Source: Montifringilla adamsi (lineage: Eukaryota; Chordata; Aves; Passeriformes; Passeridae). Taken from it: DNA of 64,000 nt. The stretch is from contig JAGGNK010007559.1 in assembly GCA_017590115.1 (NCBI GenBank), forward strand, positions 5,292,020 to 5,356,019. Direction: 5' to 3'. Of the stretch, positions 63,458 through 64,000 are shown piece by piece. Under the pieces are notes generated by a model. It did not search any database, had not been told where the DNA came from, and saw only the letters and a list, made by a program, of their open reading frames with translations. How positions within the stretch are numbered: the stretch's first letter is position 1; each line of letters starts with the position of its first letter. A program made the translations under genes and the position numbers.

Positions 63458-64000
63458 GACTCTCTCATGCCTTACTTTGCTACTGCTACTCTCAGGTGCA
63501 GCAAGCCTGAGCCTCCTCTATTAAATATTTTTGCAAAGATTGACATGACATTAGCAGTGATGTACTGCCAAAACGAAAGAAATGGCTGTAGAGAATTAAG
63601 CCCCGTAGCCCGCCTGAAGCTGAAGTGTACAGTTATCTGGACAATCTTAGAAAATTACCTTTTTCCCCCTCCCTCTTCTTTGCAGACCACTCTGTGTTTG
63701 GCTAAAGAGATCTGTCCTCAGAGGCAGATGCCAATAAACTCATTGGAGTCAAACACATCTGGTCACTGTTCCTCACCAGGAGGAATTTATTTTCTCATTT
63801 GCTCAGTTCTCATTCTGTTCCATACATCACACGTGGAGAAGAGGAAAGCAGAGCATCATTTTTTGGTGACTACAGCCCATCCTGCCTCAAAGACATCACT
63901 TGGTCCTGCTCTGTGCATTGGATGGTTTTTCCTGTCATGCACAAGAGCGCGGGGATCTGTCTGGAATTTACTTTTTTGTTTCAATTCAGCATACCTTACG
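63458..64000 (+). other. Open frame running off the right edge, with acceptor-like site
   Basis: After the TAA at 63455-63457 the frame stays open for 181 codons to the last base, with a first ATG at 63467. It is the longest uninterrupted frame in the window and is cut by the window end. At 63659-63685 a strong polypyrimidine tract ends in tttgcag, a textbook 3' splice acceptor. If used, it would start an exon at 63686 (105 codons to the edge). Translation gives no domain I recognise. A hydrophobic stretch is encoded at about 63785-63822 (IYFLICSVLILF). It could be the start of an exon, or a chance frame in a possibly conserved block. I know of no family match and do not claim a gene. Confidence 0.2.
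63659..63685 (+). promoter_or_regulatory. Candidate 3' splice acceptor
   Basis: An almost pure pyrimidine tract of about 22 bases ends in tttgcag, directly before accactctg. Loosely branch-point-like sequences lie upstream (around 63632-63650). Sites of this quality do occur by chance in vertebrate introns. Confidence 0.3.

Overview
The window looks like bird (probably songbird) nuclear DNA, from either a gene desert or the inside of a very large intron. It is AT-rich and CpG-poor. Its recognisable interspersed repeats are 5'-truncated chicken-repeat-1 (CR1) LINE fragments and solo endogenous-retrovirus LTRs of the kinds common in passerines. The organism call rests on these repeat families and not on any gene. 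I found no complete protein-coding gene, rRNA, tRNA or CRISPR array. None of the interior open frames looks like a known protein, and the largest ones overlap transposable elements.

Layout. 1-1030 is unannotated. About 1030-2072 is probably retroviral: a candidate minus-strand LTR-like block followed by a plus-strand LTR (1866-2072) ending in a TGTTG/CAACA inverted repeat. A CR1 3' end lies at 5333-5450 (+), and an inverted CR1 fragment at 6044-6470 (-). The best-defined element is a solo LTR at 7661-8103, with CCAAT boxes, GC boxes, a TATA box and a polyadenylation signal, flanked by matching copies of caaagaac. 8110-16508 is unique sequence with homopolymer tracts. An ERVL-like solo LTR sits at about 16509-16906. 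CR1 fragments follow at 18160-18432 (-), 20486-20742 (-) and 45825-46042 (+). The rest is unique-looking AT-rich DNA carrying poly(A)/poly(T) tracts, two A/C-only tracts, a (TTCC)19 microsatellite (44565-44640), a 15-base G run (39999-40013) and several small tandem duplications.

The right edge holds the longest uninterrupted frame I could find: 181 codons from 63458 to the last base. It contains a very good-looking splice-acceptor tract ending at 63685, so an exon may begin there and continue beyond the window. A few CpG-retaining or TAAT-rich blocks (15590-15830, 25110-25375, 29230-29420, 63540-63660) look like possible conserved non-coding elements, but that is a visual impression that needs an alignment.

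No genes can be shown to work together here, and I see no new biological system. The most useful items are the TSD-bounded LTR with an intact-looking promoter, the edge open frame with its acceptor, and the candidate conserved blocks.
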